DNA from: Corallococcus silvisoli
Lineage (GTDB): Bacteria > Myxococcota > Myxococcia > Myxococcales > Myxococcaceae
Length of the DNA: 64,000 bases
Assembly: GCF_009909145.1 (NCBI RefSeq)
Contig: NZ_JAAAPJ010000012.1
Span: 124,001 to 188,000 of the forward strand
Direction: 5' to 3'
The position numbers and the translations under genes are program-made. Every line of letters begins with the position of its first letter. The stretch's first letter is position 1. Below, in pieces: positions 50,503-60,427 of this stretch. The notes below the pieces were generated by a model, which saw nothing but the letters and a program-made list of their open reading frames with translations, had not been told where the DNA came from and made no database searches.

Positions 50503-51201
50503 ATGACCTCCCTTGCACAACCGGCTCGCGTCTTCGTGGACCCCCTCGGGGCCACGCGCAGCGCCGTCGAGGCCCGGCGCTGGCTGTGGCCGCTCCTCAT
50601 CCTCGCCTTCTGTGTCGCCGCTTCCGGCACCGTTTACGCACTGCGCTGGGATGCCACCGCCTCCATCGTGGGGGCCCTGCCGACGGAGCCGGGCGCGCCC
50701 AGCGTGTCCGAGTCCGACATCGCCGAGCAGATCCAGACCGCCTCACGCAAGGCGCTGGTGGGCGGCATCGCCAAGGGGCTGTTCGCCATGCCCCTGATGG
50801 TGCTGCTCCTGGCCTGCGCCCTCTGGGTGGTGGCCTGGCTCTTCAACAAGCCGGCGGCCTTCGGGCAGTTGATGGCGGCCGCCGCGGTGGCGCTGCTGCC
50901 CATCGCGCTGTACCACCTCATCTACGCGGTGTGCGCGGGCTATCAGCACTCGCTCACCGACCTGCGCTCGGAGCGGCTCGTGCCCTCCAGCCTCGCCCTC
51001 CTGGACGGGCTGACGCCGAAGATGCAGCGCGTCCTGAAGGGCGTGGACTTCTTCAACCTCTGGAGCGTGGGCCTCCTGGGCGTGGGCTTCTCCACCGCCA
51101 CCGGGATGCGCCTGGGCCGCTCGCTGCTGCTCACACTGGTGCTCTACGCCATGTTCGTCGGAATCTTCTTCATCGGCATCCCCGCCGGGGGTGGCCAGTG
51201 A
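50503..51201 (+). CDS. Yip1-domain membrane protein
   Basis: A 232-residue inner-membrane protein with about five hydrophobic segments (WLWPLLILAFCVAASGTVY, GLFAMPLMVLLLACALWVVAWLF, LMAAAAVALLPIALYHLIYAV, LWSVGLLGVGFSTATG, LLLTLVLYAMFVGIFFIG). The LWSVGLLGVGFSTATGMRLG block and overall spacing match the bacterial YIP1 family. Role unknown; its stop overlaps the tolC-like start as GTGA, so it is coupled to the efflux operon and may assist its assembly or regulation (inference). ATG 50503 has only a weak ribosome site. Confidence 0.85.
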   Translation: MTSLAQPARVFVDPLGATRSAVEARRWLWPLLILAFCVAASGTVYALRWDATASIVGALPTEPGAPSVSESDIAEQIQTASRKALVGGIAKGLFAMPLMVLLLACALWVVAWLFNKPAAFGQLMAAAAVALLPIALYHLIYAVCAGYQHSLTDLRSERLVPSSLALLDGLTPKMQRVLKGVDFFNLWSVGLLGVGFSTATGMRLGRSLLLTLVLYAMFVGIFFIGIPAGGGQ

Positions 51202-52523
51202 GCGCCTTCCTCGTCGTCGCGACGCTCCTCACCGCCACGCCCATCACGCTGGAGGAGACGCGCGCGCTGGGCCGCCAGAACACCCAGGCCCTCCAGGCCG
51301 CGCTGGACGTCGCCGTGGCGCAGGAAGACCGGCGGGTGGCGCGCTCCGGCCTCCTGCCCCAGGTCCAGCTCAACCTGGGCCCCAGCCTCGACTATCTGGG
51401 CCGCCGTCGGCAGGTCGTCACCATCCCCATCTCCGACTCGGAGGTCCTCACGCGCGAAGTGGTGGGCTCCTCCAACACGGCGGACAGCTACTTCGCGTCC
51501 CTGGGCCTGACGCAGGTCATCTACAACCGGGGCCTCTGGAAGCAGCTGGAGCAGGCGGGCGTCACGCTGGACGCCACGCGCAACCAGTCGCTGGAGGAGG
51601 CGGACACCTCCGAGCTGGAGGCCATCCGGCGCTTCTTCACGCTCTTCCTGTCACAGGCCTCGCTGGACGTGCTCAACGCCACCGCGAAGCGCAGCGAGGA
51701 GCAGCTGGAGCGCGCGCACGCCCTCTTCATGGCGGGCCGCGTGGGCAAGACCGAGGAGATCGCCGCGCAGGTCAACCTGGGCAACGATCGCATCAACGTC
51801 GTGCAGCGGCAGAACCAGCTGGTGGCGGATCAGGTGCAGCTGGCCGTGTGGCTGGCCCGCCCCGGCACCGAGCTGCTCCAGGCGGTGGACCCCGGCGTCC
51901 TCCAGCAGGAGCCGCCTCCCGCGCCCGCCCTGGATGACGCGCTCAAGCAGGCCCGCGAGCACCGCGCCCTGTTGAAGGCGCTCCAGCAGCGTGTCCGTGT
52001 GGCGGAGCTCCAGCGGGCCATCGTGCAGGGGGACTACATCCCGCGCGTGGGGCTGTCCGCTCGGTACTCGCACACCAGCCAGGACCTGGGGCCGTTCTTC
52101 AGCGAGGCCCGCTACGGCAACACGTTCAACGGCGGCATCACCTTGACCTGGGACCTGTTCAACGGGTTCGCCACCGACGCGCAGTCCGCGCGGGCCGAGG
52201 TCAACATCCGCAAGGCGGAGCTGACGTTCGCCCAGACGGCGCGAGAGCTGGAGGCGGAGGTGCGCCGAGCCCACGCGGTGCTGGAAGGGCAGATCGCCGC
52301 CGCGAAGCTGTCGACCGCGAACCGCGCGGTCGCCCAGCAGGGCCTGCAACTGGCGGAGGAGCGCTTCCGCGCGGGGGCCGGCTCCACGCTGGATGTCCGT
52401 GACGCACAGCTCAAGTTGACCCAGTCGGAGCTGGTGTTGCTCCAGAGCCGCATCGATGTCGAAATCGCCCGCTATGCCCTGTACCGGGCCATGGGCACGC
52501 TGAACCCGGGAGACTCACAATGA
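51198..52523 (+). CDS. TolC-family outer-membrane efflux protein
   Basis: A 441-residue outer-membrane factor. After a short signal peptide (SAFLVVATLLTAT) come the two TolC repeats: LEETRALGRQNTQALQAALDVAVAQ and the mid-protein ALDDALKQAREHRALLKALQQRVRVAELQ, then GITLTWDLFNGFATDAQSARAE and a late LRDAQLKL-type segment (STLDVRDAQLKLTQSELVLL). It should form the trimeric exit channel for the MacA/MacB-like partners downstream. GTG 51198 overlaps the preceding stop, and its own stop overlaps the next ATG (ATGA). Confidence 0.92.
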   Translation: MSAFLVVATLLTATPITLEETRALGRQNTQALQAALDVAVAQEDRRVARSGLLPQVQLNLGPSLDYLGRRRQVVTIPISDSEVLTREVVGSSNTADSYFASLGLTQVIYNRGLWKQLEQAGVTLDATRNQSLEEADTSELEAIRRFFTLFLSQASLDVLNATAKRSEEQLERAHALFMAGRVGKTEEIAAQVNLGNDRINVVQRQNQLVADQVQLAVWLARPGTELLQAVDPGVLQQEPPPAPALDDALKQAREHRALLKALQQRVRVAELQRAIVQGDYIPRVGLSARYSHTSQDLGPFFSEARYGNTFNGGITLTWDLFNGFATDAQSARAEVNIRKAELTFAQTARELEAEVRRAHAVLEGQIAAAKLSTANRAVAQQGLQLAEERFRAGAGSTLDVRDAQLKLTQSELVLLQSRIDVEIARYALYRAMGTLNPGDSQ

Positions 52524-53769
52524 CGTGGTGGAAGGCGGCAATCGCCGGCGCGCTGTTGCTCGGCGCGGCGGCCATCACCGTGGGCGGTCTGCGCGACCGG
52601 CCGCCCCCGACGCAGGAAGTCCAGTTGGCCAAGGCCCGCAAGGGCACCATCACCCGCACCATCACGGGCGCGGGCAAGGTGCAGGCGGCCACCACGGTGA
52701 AGATCTCCTCCAACCTGTCCGGCGACCTCGTCGCCCTCAAGGTGAAGGACGGAGACCCTGTCACCAAGGGGCAGGTGCTGGGGCAGATCGACAAGCGCTA
52801 CTACGAGGCGGCCGTGAAGCAGGCCACCGCGTCCCGCGACGCGGCCCGCGCCGAGGTGCAGGTGTCCGACGTGGACGTCGTGCGCCAGCGCGCGGAGCTC
52901 GTCCGGGTGAAGGGGCTCGCGGAGAAGGGGCTCGCCTCCGCCGCGGAGGTGGAGCAGGCCAAGGCCGTGACGGACACGTCCGAGGCGCGCCTCGCCGCCG
53001 CCAAGCAGCGCGTGGCCCAGAGCAGCGCCGTGCTGGACCAGGCGACGACGGACCTGTCGCGCACCACGCTGCTGTCGCCCATCGACGGCAACGTCATCGA
53101 GCTGTCACGTGAAGTGGGCGAGCGCGTGCGTGGCTCCGACTTCTCCGAGGACGTGGTGATGACCATCGCCGCGCTCAACCAGATGGAGGTGAAGTTCGAG
53201 GTGGGTGAGCACGAGGTCGTGCACCTGAAGTACGGCCAGCCCGCGGAGGTGACGCTGGACGCGCTGGAGGGGCAGTCCTTCAACGGCACGGTGGTGGAGA
53301 TCGCCCAGAAGGCCACCATCAAGAACCCGGGCACGGAGGCGGAGGTGACCAGCTTCCCCATCACGGTCGCCCTGGAGGCGCGTCCCCCGGGCGTGCTGCC
53401 CGGCATGAGCGCCGAGGCGCGCATCAGCGCGGAGACGCACAACGACGCGGTGCTCGTGCCCATCCAGGCCGTCACGGTGCGCTCCGAGCGCACGCTGCCG
53501 GACTACCAGGCGCCGGTGGAGGGCACGTCCCTCACCGCCAAGCGCCGCACGGAGACGCTGGCCAAGGTCGTCTTCGTCGTGGACAACGACAACAAGGCGC
53601 AGGTGCGCCGCGTGCGGACCGGCATCGCGTCCGACACGGAGCTGGAAGTGCTGGAGGGACTCCAGCCGGGTGACCGCGTGGTGGAGGGCCCCTACCGCAC
53701 GCTGTCCAAGGAGCTGTCCAACGGGGACGCGGTGCGCGAGCCGGAGAAGGCCTCGGCGAAGGGCAAGTC

Positions 53770-53773
<4 letters not shown>
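52520..53773 (+). CDS. MacA-like periplasmic adaptor (HlyD family)
   Basis: A 417-residue membrane-fusion protein. An N-terminal membrane anchor (AAIAGALLLGAAAITVGG) is followed by a split lipoyl domain (GKVQAATTVKISSNLSGDLVALKVKDGDPVTKGQ and SPIDGNVIELSREVGERV), an alpha hairpin at about 95-180 (VRVKGLAEKGLASAAEVEQAK), a beta-barrel domain and a C-terminal membrane-proximal domain (VRTGIASDTELEVLEGLQPGDRVV). It links the MacB-like complex to TolC. ATG 52520 overlaps the tolC stop; the end overlaps the ATPase start (GTGA). Confidence 0.93.
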
Positions 53774-54524
<751 letters not shown>

Positions 54525-54528
<4 letters not shown>

Positions 54529-55763
54529 AGTTTCAGAAGGGCTTCCGCGTGGACGTGCTGGAGGGAGCCCGCATCGCGGTGTTCTCCCTCCGGGCGAACC
54601 GGATGCGCACGGTGCTCACCACCCTGGGCATTGGCATCGGCGTGGCGACGCTCCTGGCCATCGTGGGCATCATCCAGGGGCTCAACACGTCGTTCCACAA
54701 GCAGCTGGACTCGCTGGGGGCCAACACCCTCTACGTGTCCAAGTTCCCCTGGATGATCAAGGGCAACTGGTGGGCGTTCCGCAACCGGAAGAACCTCACG
54801 CTGGAGCAGGTGTCACAGCTGCGCGGGCAGGCGGACTTCATCACCGCCATCTCGCCAGCGGTGATGCGCACGTCGGACGTGGCGCACGGCGCCTTCCAGG
54901 TGTCCAACGTGCGCGTCAACGGCGTGTGGAGCGACTACCTCGCCATCGGCAACTACGAGGTGGTGTCGGGGCGCTTCCTCACCCGCGCGGATGAAGAGGT
55001 GAACCGGGCGGTGACGGTGCTGGGCGCGGACGTGGCCGCCACGCTCTTTCCCAGCATCAGCCCCCTGGGGCAGACGGTGCGCATCGACGGGCGGCCCTTC
55101 CAGGTGGTGGGCACCCTGGGCCGCAAGGGCAAGGTCGTGGCGGAGAACATGGACCTGTCCGTGTTCATGCCCTTCAAGACCTTCAACTCCAGCTTCGGCA
55201 AGGGCCGGCCCATGCAGATCGCCATCGCCGTGGCGGACGCCGGGCAGGTCCAGAAGGCGGAGGACCAGCTGGTGGGCATCCTCCGGCGCATCCGCGCGAC
55301 GCCGCCGGGCCAGCCGGACGACTTCTCCATCAACCGGCCGGACACGCTCGCGGCGACCTATGAGCAGCTCACCGGAGCGCTCTACGCGGTGGCCACGGGC
55401 GTGGGGTTGATCACCTTGCTCGTGGGCGGCATCGGCATCATGAACATCATGCTGGTGTCGGTGCGGGAGCGGACGCGGGAGATCGGCGTGCGGCGGGCCC
55501 TGGGGGCACGCCAGCGCACCATCGTGCTCCAGTTCCTGATGGAGGCCTCCAGCGTGTCCGCGGTGGGGGGCCTTCTGGGGACGACCGTGGGGCTGGGGAC
55601 GGCGAAGATCGTGTCGCTGGTGACTCCCCTGGCGGCGGACGTGCGGCCGGGCACGGTGGTGGGCGGGGTGGCGTTCGCGGCGCTGGTAGGCCTGCTGTTC
55701 GGCATCTGGCCGGCCGCGCGTGCGGCGCGGCTGGACCCGGTGGAAGCGCTCCGCTACGAATAG
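54525..55763 (+). CDS. MacB-like ABC permease 1
   Basis: A 412-residue type VII permease. One N-terminal membrane helix (TVLTTLGIGIGVATLLAIVGIIQGL), a periplasmic MacB_PCD domain of about 230 residues, then the FtsX C-terminal block with three helices (LITLLVGGIGIMNIMLVSVRERTREIGVRRALGAR and onward). The ERTREIG loop is the ATPase-coupling region. GTG 54525 overlaps the ATPase stop. The N-terminal extension KFQKGFRVDVLEGARIAVFSL is cytosolic. Together with the next gene it likely makes the membrane part of the exporter. Confidence 0.93.
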
Positions 55764-55767
55764 GGCC

Positions 55768-56997
55768 ATGCGGGCCTTCCTGGACAACCTGCGGCTGGCG
55801 CTGGGAACGTTCCTGGGCAACCCGCTGCGCTCGCTCCTGACGTTGGTGGGCATCGTGATTGGCGTGGCCACCGTCATCACGATGATGGCCCTCATCGAAG
55901 GCCTGCGCGAGCGCGTGAACCGGGACCTGGGCAGCCTGGGCGCGCACACCTTCGAGGTGACGAAGTGGCCCAGCGGCTTTGGCCGCATCAACTGGGCGAA
56001 GTACGCGAAGCGCCAGGACCTGCACGGCGAGGACGTGAAGGCCATCCTGGAGTCCTGTCCCTCCGTGGGCTCGGCGACGCCCACGTCGCAGGAGTGGGGC
56101 AAGAAGCTGACCACGGCCTGGCGGGAGACGAACGCGTCGGTGAGCATCGTGGGCACGGAGCCCACGTTCCTGGAGACGAGCGGCGTGAGCGTCACGAACG
56201 GCCGCTTCTTCAACGAGACGGAGACGCTGGACGGCCGCCCGGTGGTGGTGATTGGCGTGGACGTGGCGGACGTGCTCTTTCCGGGCATGGACCCGGTGGG
56301 CTCCGAGCTGCGGCTTCAGGGCCGGCCGTTCCAGGTCATCGGCGTGCTCCAGAAGCGCGGCAGCGTGATGGGCATGGCCAGCCAGGACAACCAGGCCATC
56401 GTCCCGATGCGCGCGTTCCAGCAGTTCTACGGCAGCCGCCGCTCGGTGGAGATCGACATCCAGGCGCGCGACGGCGGCTCGTTCCAGAAGGCGCAGGACG
56501 AGGTGGTGAACCTGCTGCGCCGCCGGAGGGGCCTGACGCCACAGGAGGCCAACGACTTCGAGGTGCACACCAACGAGTCGATGACGGCGTCCTTCAACGA
56601 GCTCTCGCAGGTCATCGCGCTGGCGGGCGTGGGCGTGTGCCTGCTGTCGCTGGTGGTGGGCGGCATCGGCATCTTGAACATCATGCTGATGTCGGTGACG
56701 GAGCGGACGCGGGAGATTGGAATCCGCAAGGCGCTGGGGGCGCGGCGCCGCCGCATCCTGGGGCAGTTCGCCACGGAGGCGGTGCTGCTGTCGCTCGTGG
56801 GCGGAGTGCTGGGGCTGGGGCTCGGCTTCGGGTTCGTGTTCCTGGGCAAGTGGGTGCTGCTGTTCCCCATGAACGTTCCCGCGTGGGCGGTGGCGCTGTC
56901 CCTGGGCATGAGCTGTGGCGTGGGGCTGCTGTTCGGCATCTATCCGGCGGCACGCGCGGCGAAGCTGGACCCGGTGGAGGCGATGCGCGCGGAGTAG
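55768..56997 (+). CDS. MacB-like ABC permease 2
   Basis: A 409-residue paralogue of the preceding permease with the same plan: N-terminal helix (SLLTLVGIVIGVATVITMMALIEGL), periplasmic domain, then LSLVVGGIGILNIMLMSVTERTREIGIRKALGARRRRIL and two closing helices. The two share the FtsX motif but the periplasmic parts differ in length and sequence (PSGFGRINWAKYAKRQDLHGE here; PWMIKGNWWAFRNRKNLTLE in the first). ATG 55768 lies 4 nt after the previous stop. Last gene of the operon; a hairpin follows at 57036. Confidence 0.93.
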   Translation: MRAFLDNLRLALGTFLGNPLRSLLTLVGIVIGVATVITMMALIEGLRERVNRDLGSLGAHTFEVTKWPSGFGRINWAKYAKRQDLHGEDVKAILESCPSVGSATPTSQEWGKKLTTAWRETNASVSIVGTEPTFLETSGVSVTNGRFFNETETLDGRPVVVIGVDVADVLFPGMDPVGSELRLQGRPFQVIGVLQKRGSVMGMASQDNQAIVPMRAFQQFYGSRRSVEIDIQARDGGSFQKAQDEVVNLLRRRRGLTPQEANDFEVHTNESMTASFNELSQVIALAGVGVCLLSLVVGGIGILNIMLMSVTERTREIGIRKALGARRRRILGQFATEAVLLSLVGGVLGLGLGFGFVFLGKWVLLFPMNVPAWAVALSLGMSCGVGLLFGIYPAARAAKLDPVEAMRAE

Positions 56998-57035
56998 GGG
57001 GCGGGTGGGGCGAGTCGCGGTGAGGCGCGTACGCT

Positions 57036-57055
57036 GGGACGGTGGCGGCCGTCCC
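57036..57055 (+). terminator. Hairpin after the efflux operon
   Basis: GGGACGG (57036-57042) and CCGTCCC (57049-57055) pair perfectly across a 6-nt loop, about 40 nt after the last permease stop. No U-run. Confidence 0.4.
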
Positions 57056-57104
57056 GCGTGGCCGCTAGGGTGACGCGGTCCCTTCGCCCTGGGGCTTCCT
57101 TCGC

Positions 57105-57683
57105 ATGACCCTGTCCTACGTCACGTTGCCGCTGCCCGTCGTCCCCGCGCCGTTCCGCGTGCGCCTCCTCGGCCTGGACTCCGTGGAGGGCCTGAGCGCG
57201 GTGTACGCCGAGCCCGAGGTCGCCCGGAGCCTCAACTACGCGGTGCCCCTGCGCGCGGAGACGATCCGTCAGAAGCTGACGCGCGACGTGGAGGCGATGC
57301 ACCGGGGCGAGGGCCTTCGCTGGGTGCTCTCGCGGGGCGAGGACGCGACGCCCGTGGGCTACCTGTGCCTGTTCAACTGGAGCGTGAAGGACCGCCGCGC
57401 GGAGGTGGGCTACATGCTGGCCCGCGCCCTGTGGGGACAGAGCGTGATGAAGCTCCTGCTGCCTGAGCTGCTGCGCTTTGGCTTCGAGCAGATGGGGCTG
57501 CACCGCATGGAGGCCATGGTGGCGGTGCACAACACGGCGTCCCTGCGGGTGCTGACGCGCGCGGGCTTCCAGCAGGAAGGCGTGCTCCGCGGGCACCATG
57601 CCCGCGCGAACGGCGAGGGCTTCATCGACATGTTCGTGTTGTCGATGCTCGAGGAGGAGTGGCGCGCGGCGGCCGCGGAGTAG
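57105..57683 (+). CDS. GNAT-family acetyltransferase (RimJ/RimL type)
   Basis: A 192-residue acetyltransferase of the RimJ/RimL group, which acetylates protein N-termini or small amines with acetyl-CoA. Visible features: VRLLGLDSVEGLSAVYAEPEVAR, RRAEVGYMLARALWGQSVMKLLL (acetyl-CoA pyrophosphate-binding area) and VAVHNTASLRVLTRAGFQQEGVLRGH, the family's N-x-x-S-x-x-x-x-x-K/R-x-GF-x-x-EG motif. No signal peptide. Substrate unknown. ATG 57105 is the first start. Its stop lies 10 nt from that of the convergent metzincin-TPR gene. Confidence 0.93.
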   Translation: MTLSYVTLPLPVVPAPFRVRLLGLDSVEGLSAVYAEPEVARSLNYAVPLRAETIRQKLTRDVEAMHRGEGLRWVLSRGEDATPVGYLCLFNWSVKDRRAEVGYMLARALWGQSVMKLLLPELLRFGFEQMGLHRMEAMVAVHNTASLRVLTRAGFQQEGVLRGHHARANGEGFIDMFVLSMLEEEWRAAAAE

Positions 57684-57693
57684 GTCGCGGGCC

Positions 57694-59493
57694 TCATGGA
57701 AGGTCGCGAGCGAACTGCTCGCGATAGCGGGTCTGGAGAGGACGCAGCAGCCGCGTGCCCCGGTACTCGCGGGCAAGCAGGTGCCAGGCCTCCGTGCGCG
57801 AAGGCTCCAGCGCGATGACGCGCTCCAGGTGCGCCCGTGCGCGAGCGTGCGCGCGGGTGTTCGTCGCCAGCACGCCCAGCAGCAGGTGTGCCTGCACGGC
57901 GTCCTCCCGGAAGGCGAGCACGCGCTCGCAGGCGGTGCGCGCCGCGCCCAGGCGCCCCTGGAGCAGGTGCAGCTCGCACTGCACGAGCATGACGGAGGGG
58001 GTCTCTGGAAACTCCCGTGCGAGCGCCGTGATGCGTTCGCGCGCCGGACCGGAAGCGCCGGCATGCAGCAGGGCCTCGATGTCGATGACCGAGCGTACGA
58101 GGAACCCTTCGCGCATGGGATCCACGGTCGGGGGCGCATCCCCGTGGGGACGCAGCGCCACCTGTCTCCGCAACAGCGCCGCCTGCTCGAGCACCGCGGA
58201 CGACGCGGCGAGCCCCGGGGCCCGGTTCGCGGTCTGCTCCGCCCATGTCACGCAGTGGGCGCGAAGGAAGAGGCCCGCCAGATCCGCCCACTGCACGGGC
58301 TCCACATCGGTTCGGGCCTCGAGGTTCCGTCTCGCGGCCAGCAGGCTGTCGCGCGCTTCATCGAAACGGCCCGCGTGCAGGTGGAGCAGCGCGACGTTCA
58401 TCCGCAGCGAAGGCTCACTGGGAAAGCGCGCGGCGGCCCGCTCGCAGCGCTGACGCGTGGCCTCCGCCCCCGGCGTCAGCCGCACCGCGAGGTAGCACGC
58501 GAGCAACTGCACGCGTTCGTCGTGGGGATGCCGCACGGCGAGGGGCTCCATGACCTCGGCGGCCACCTCCACCCGGCCGGCCTTCTCCAACGCGATGACC
58601 TCCGCCAGCCGCTGCCGCTCCAGCGGCGTCAGCGACCGGGGCGTCCCTTCCGGCCCCAACACGACGCTGGCGGCGCGGACGCGGTCGGTCCATTCGAGGA
58701 GGAAGTCCCGCTCCGGGCCCTCCCACGCGGGGCCAGACATGCCCTCCACCGCCGCGCGCAGCTCGCGGGCCCAGGCCTTCTGGGCCGCCAGCTCCACGCG
58801 CGCCCCGGGCAGGTGCCGCCGCCCCGCGTCCAGCAGCGCGAGCGTCCGCGCATCGAACCCCTCATGAGCCGCGTCGTACTTGGGCGACATCCATCCGCGC
58901 CCGTCGCGCACGTGAGGAGCGCCCCAGGTATGGGCCCACTCGTGCAACAGCGCCGACACCTCCAGCCGTTGCCGTGCCTCCACGGGCAGGCCCGCGTCGA
59001 TTCCCCGGAGCACGCAGTGGCGTCCGAGCACGCGCGCGAAGCCCAACTCGTGCTGGGAATCGCTGAAGGCAGGGGGCGCGGCGACCAGACCGACCACCAG
59101 GTCCACGTCCTCGCCCGCGTCCGCCGCTTCCAGCGCGTCCACCACCGGCTCCAACGGCCCGTTGGAGCCTCGGCGGTCCCACGCTCGCGCCGACTCCAGC
59201 TCGAACGTCACCCCCAGCGGCTCGCGCACGGCCTCGCTCGCGCGCTGGAGCCACGCCGCGAAGCCTCGTTCCCAGTGGAGGACTCGCGCCCGGTGATCCG
59301 CGTCCGCGTAGACGCGAACCCGCAGCGCGCGCCCGGGAAGGGCCGCGGCGGTGGGCGCCGCCGCCGGACTCACGCGGCCACGTGGGTCTTCACGGGACGG
59401 GTCCGAGGCGGCGCAGCGCGCGCACAGGAGGCCCAGGATGATGAGGAGGACAGAACCGACCCGGCCTGGCGTCCGTGGGGACCCGGCGTTCAA
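57694..59493 (-). CDS. TPR protein with an N-terminal metzincin zinc-protease motif
   Basis: A 599-residue protein beginning at TTG 59493 (GGAAGG about 9 nt upstream) with a hydrophobic N-terminus (SVLLIILGLLCARCAAS) that suggests export; the cysteine context is not a clean lipobox. Residues about 55-210 include LLHEWAHTWGAPHV, a complete HExxHxxGxxH metzincin site (H184, E185, H188, G191, H194), with a possible Met-turn in GWMSP (M202), so zinc peptidase activity is plausible. Residues about 290-599 are tetratricopeptide repeats (RFDEARDSLLAARRNLEAR, RLGAARTACERVLAFREDA, AHARARAHLERVIALEPSR). I do not recognise a named family combining these. Confidence 0.85.
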   Translation of the reverse strand: MNAGSPRTPGRVGSVLLIILGLLCARCAASDPSREDPRGRVSPAAAPTAAALPGRALRVRVYADADHRARVLHWERGFAAWLQRASEAVREPLGVTFELESARAWDRRGSNGPLEPVVDALEAADAGEDVDLVVGLVAAPPAFSDSQHELGFARVLGRHCVLRGIDAGLPVEARQRLEVSALLHEWAHTWGAPHVRDGRGWMSPKYDAAHEGFDARTLALLDAGRRHLPGARVELAAQKAWARELRAAVEGMSGPAWEGPERDFLLEWTDRVRAASVVLGPEGTPRSLTPLERQRLAEVIALEKAGRVEVAAEVMEPLAVRHPHDERVQLLACYLAVRLTPGAEATRQRCERAAARFPSEPSLRMNVALLHLHAGRFDEARDSLLAARRNLEARTDVEPVQWADLAGLFLRAHCVTWAEQTANRAPGLAASSAVLEQAALLRRQVALRPHGDAPPTVDPMREGFLVRSVIDIEALLHAGASGPARERITALAREFPETPSVMLVQCELHLLQGRLGAARTACERVLAFREDAVQAHLLLGVLATNTRAHARARAHLERVIALEPSRTEAWHLLAREYRGTRLLRPLQTRYREQFARDLP

Positions 59494-59598
59494 GGAACAG
59501 GACCTTCCAGGTAGCGGGTGGAATCAGGCCCCGGTGGGGGCAGGGGAGGCGGTGGGCCTCCGGAAGAGGCCTCCACCGCCATCACCCAGGGCACGTCG

Positions 59599-60012
59599 TC
59601 AGGCCGCCGCGTCCTCTTCCTTCGAGGGCTCGGTGGCGCTGGTGATCCAGTCGACCGCCTTGTGCTCCCACTCCGGATCCTTCGACGCGTCGATGTAGCG
59701 CTCCCACTCGTACACGCCGCTCTGCTTCGCCATGCGCACCATCATCAGGCGGGCCACCGTGCTGTCCAGCACCACCGACGAGCGCACCATGCCGTTCTGC
59801 CGCAACCAACCCATCGCCTGCTTGATGATCTCCTGGGTCTCCGGCGGGTTCGCCTTCTGGCTGCGAATGTCCACCATCAGCCCGAAGGGCCGACCCCGCT
59901 TCACCGCCACCTTGGCGCGAAGGTCATCGAACCAGACCTTGGCCTCGGCTGGGGTGATGTAGCCCGGCGCATTGATTCTGAAGCCGTACTCCGTCCGCAG
60001 ATTCTCAGCCAT
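59599..60012 (-). CDS. STAS/SpoIIAA-like small protein
   Basis: A 137-residue soluble protein. Secondary-structure pattern and segments such as GFRINAPGYITPAEAKVWFDDLRAKVA, FGLMVDIRSQKANPPETQEIIKQAM and RSSVVLDSTVARLMMVRMAKQSG fit the SpoIIAA/STAS-like fold found in many myxobacterial proteins. Function unknown. ATG 60012 has a G-rich stretch (gtggggg) just upstream; a GTG at 60024 would add four residues. It is divergent from the ThDP-enzyme operon across 392 nt. Confidence 0.7.
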   Translation of the reverse strand: MAENLRTEYGFRINAPGYITPAEAKVWFDDLRAKVAVKRGRPFGLMVDIRSQKANPPETQEIIKQAMGWLRQNGMVRSSVVLDSTVARLMMVRMAKQSGVYEWERYIDASKDPEWEHKAVDWITSATEPSKEEDAAA

Positions 60013-60404
60013 GACAACCCCCACGTGGAAATTGTGGTGCGCGCGTCACTCCCATGCGACTTCAGCCGGATGGCAGTGCGCCTGCGAGCCTACTCCACTC
60101 AATGCGCACGTGGATCCACTGGCGCGTTGCTCACGTACGCGCGCGCGAGGTACACGCTCCGTGTGAACATGCTGGCGTTGGGTGGCGGACGTGGTAACCC
60201 GTCACGAAGTGTGAGAATCCAGCGTCAGGCGAACTTTCCACTCTTTTTACTTCACATTTGCTTGCTTCCCCAGTATTAGGGGGATGCATCTTTCCAGCAC
60301 CCCCACAACACTGCCCTCGCATCGAGGTCCCCCCGGACTCGGTGGCAGCGACTCGGCGTCTCAGGTCGAGTCTGATGGGACCGGGGCCTTGGAGAAGCCC
60401 ACCG
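60013..60404. other. 392-nt divergent regulatory region upstream of the ThDP enzyme
   Basis: Contains a candidate promoter (60251-60279), a T-rich tract ctctttttac just before it, and a roughly 120-nt leader. The leader includes GACTCG-N11-CGAGTC, a small hairpin near 60350, and an ATG-started frame at 60284. No further gene, riboswitch or tRNA seen in the left half. Confidence 0.5.
60251..60279 (+). promoter_or_regulatory. Sigma-70-like promoter of the ThDP/KAS operon
   Basis: TTCACA (60251-60256, 5 of 6 to consensus), a 17-nt spacer, and TATTAG (60274-60279, 4 of 6). It is preceded by a T-rich tract. It would start transcription near 60286, leaving a leader of about 119 nt before ATG 60405. 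Confidence 0.5.
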
Positions 60405-60427
60405 ATGTCCACCTCCTCGCTCGCTGA
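60284..60427 (+). other. Possible leader ORF overlapping the ThDP gene start
   Basis: ATG 60284 follows TTAGGGGG and opens a 47-codon frame that runs into the ThDP gene in another frame and ends at TGA 60427. With the mapped -10 it would lie almost at the transcript start. No branched-chain amino acid codon cluster is seen, so attenuation is not supported. Chance is a fair alternative. Confidence 0.2.
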
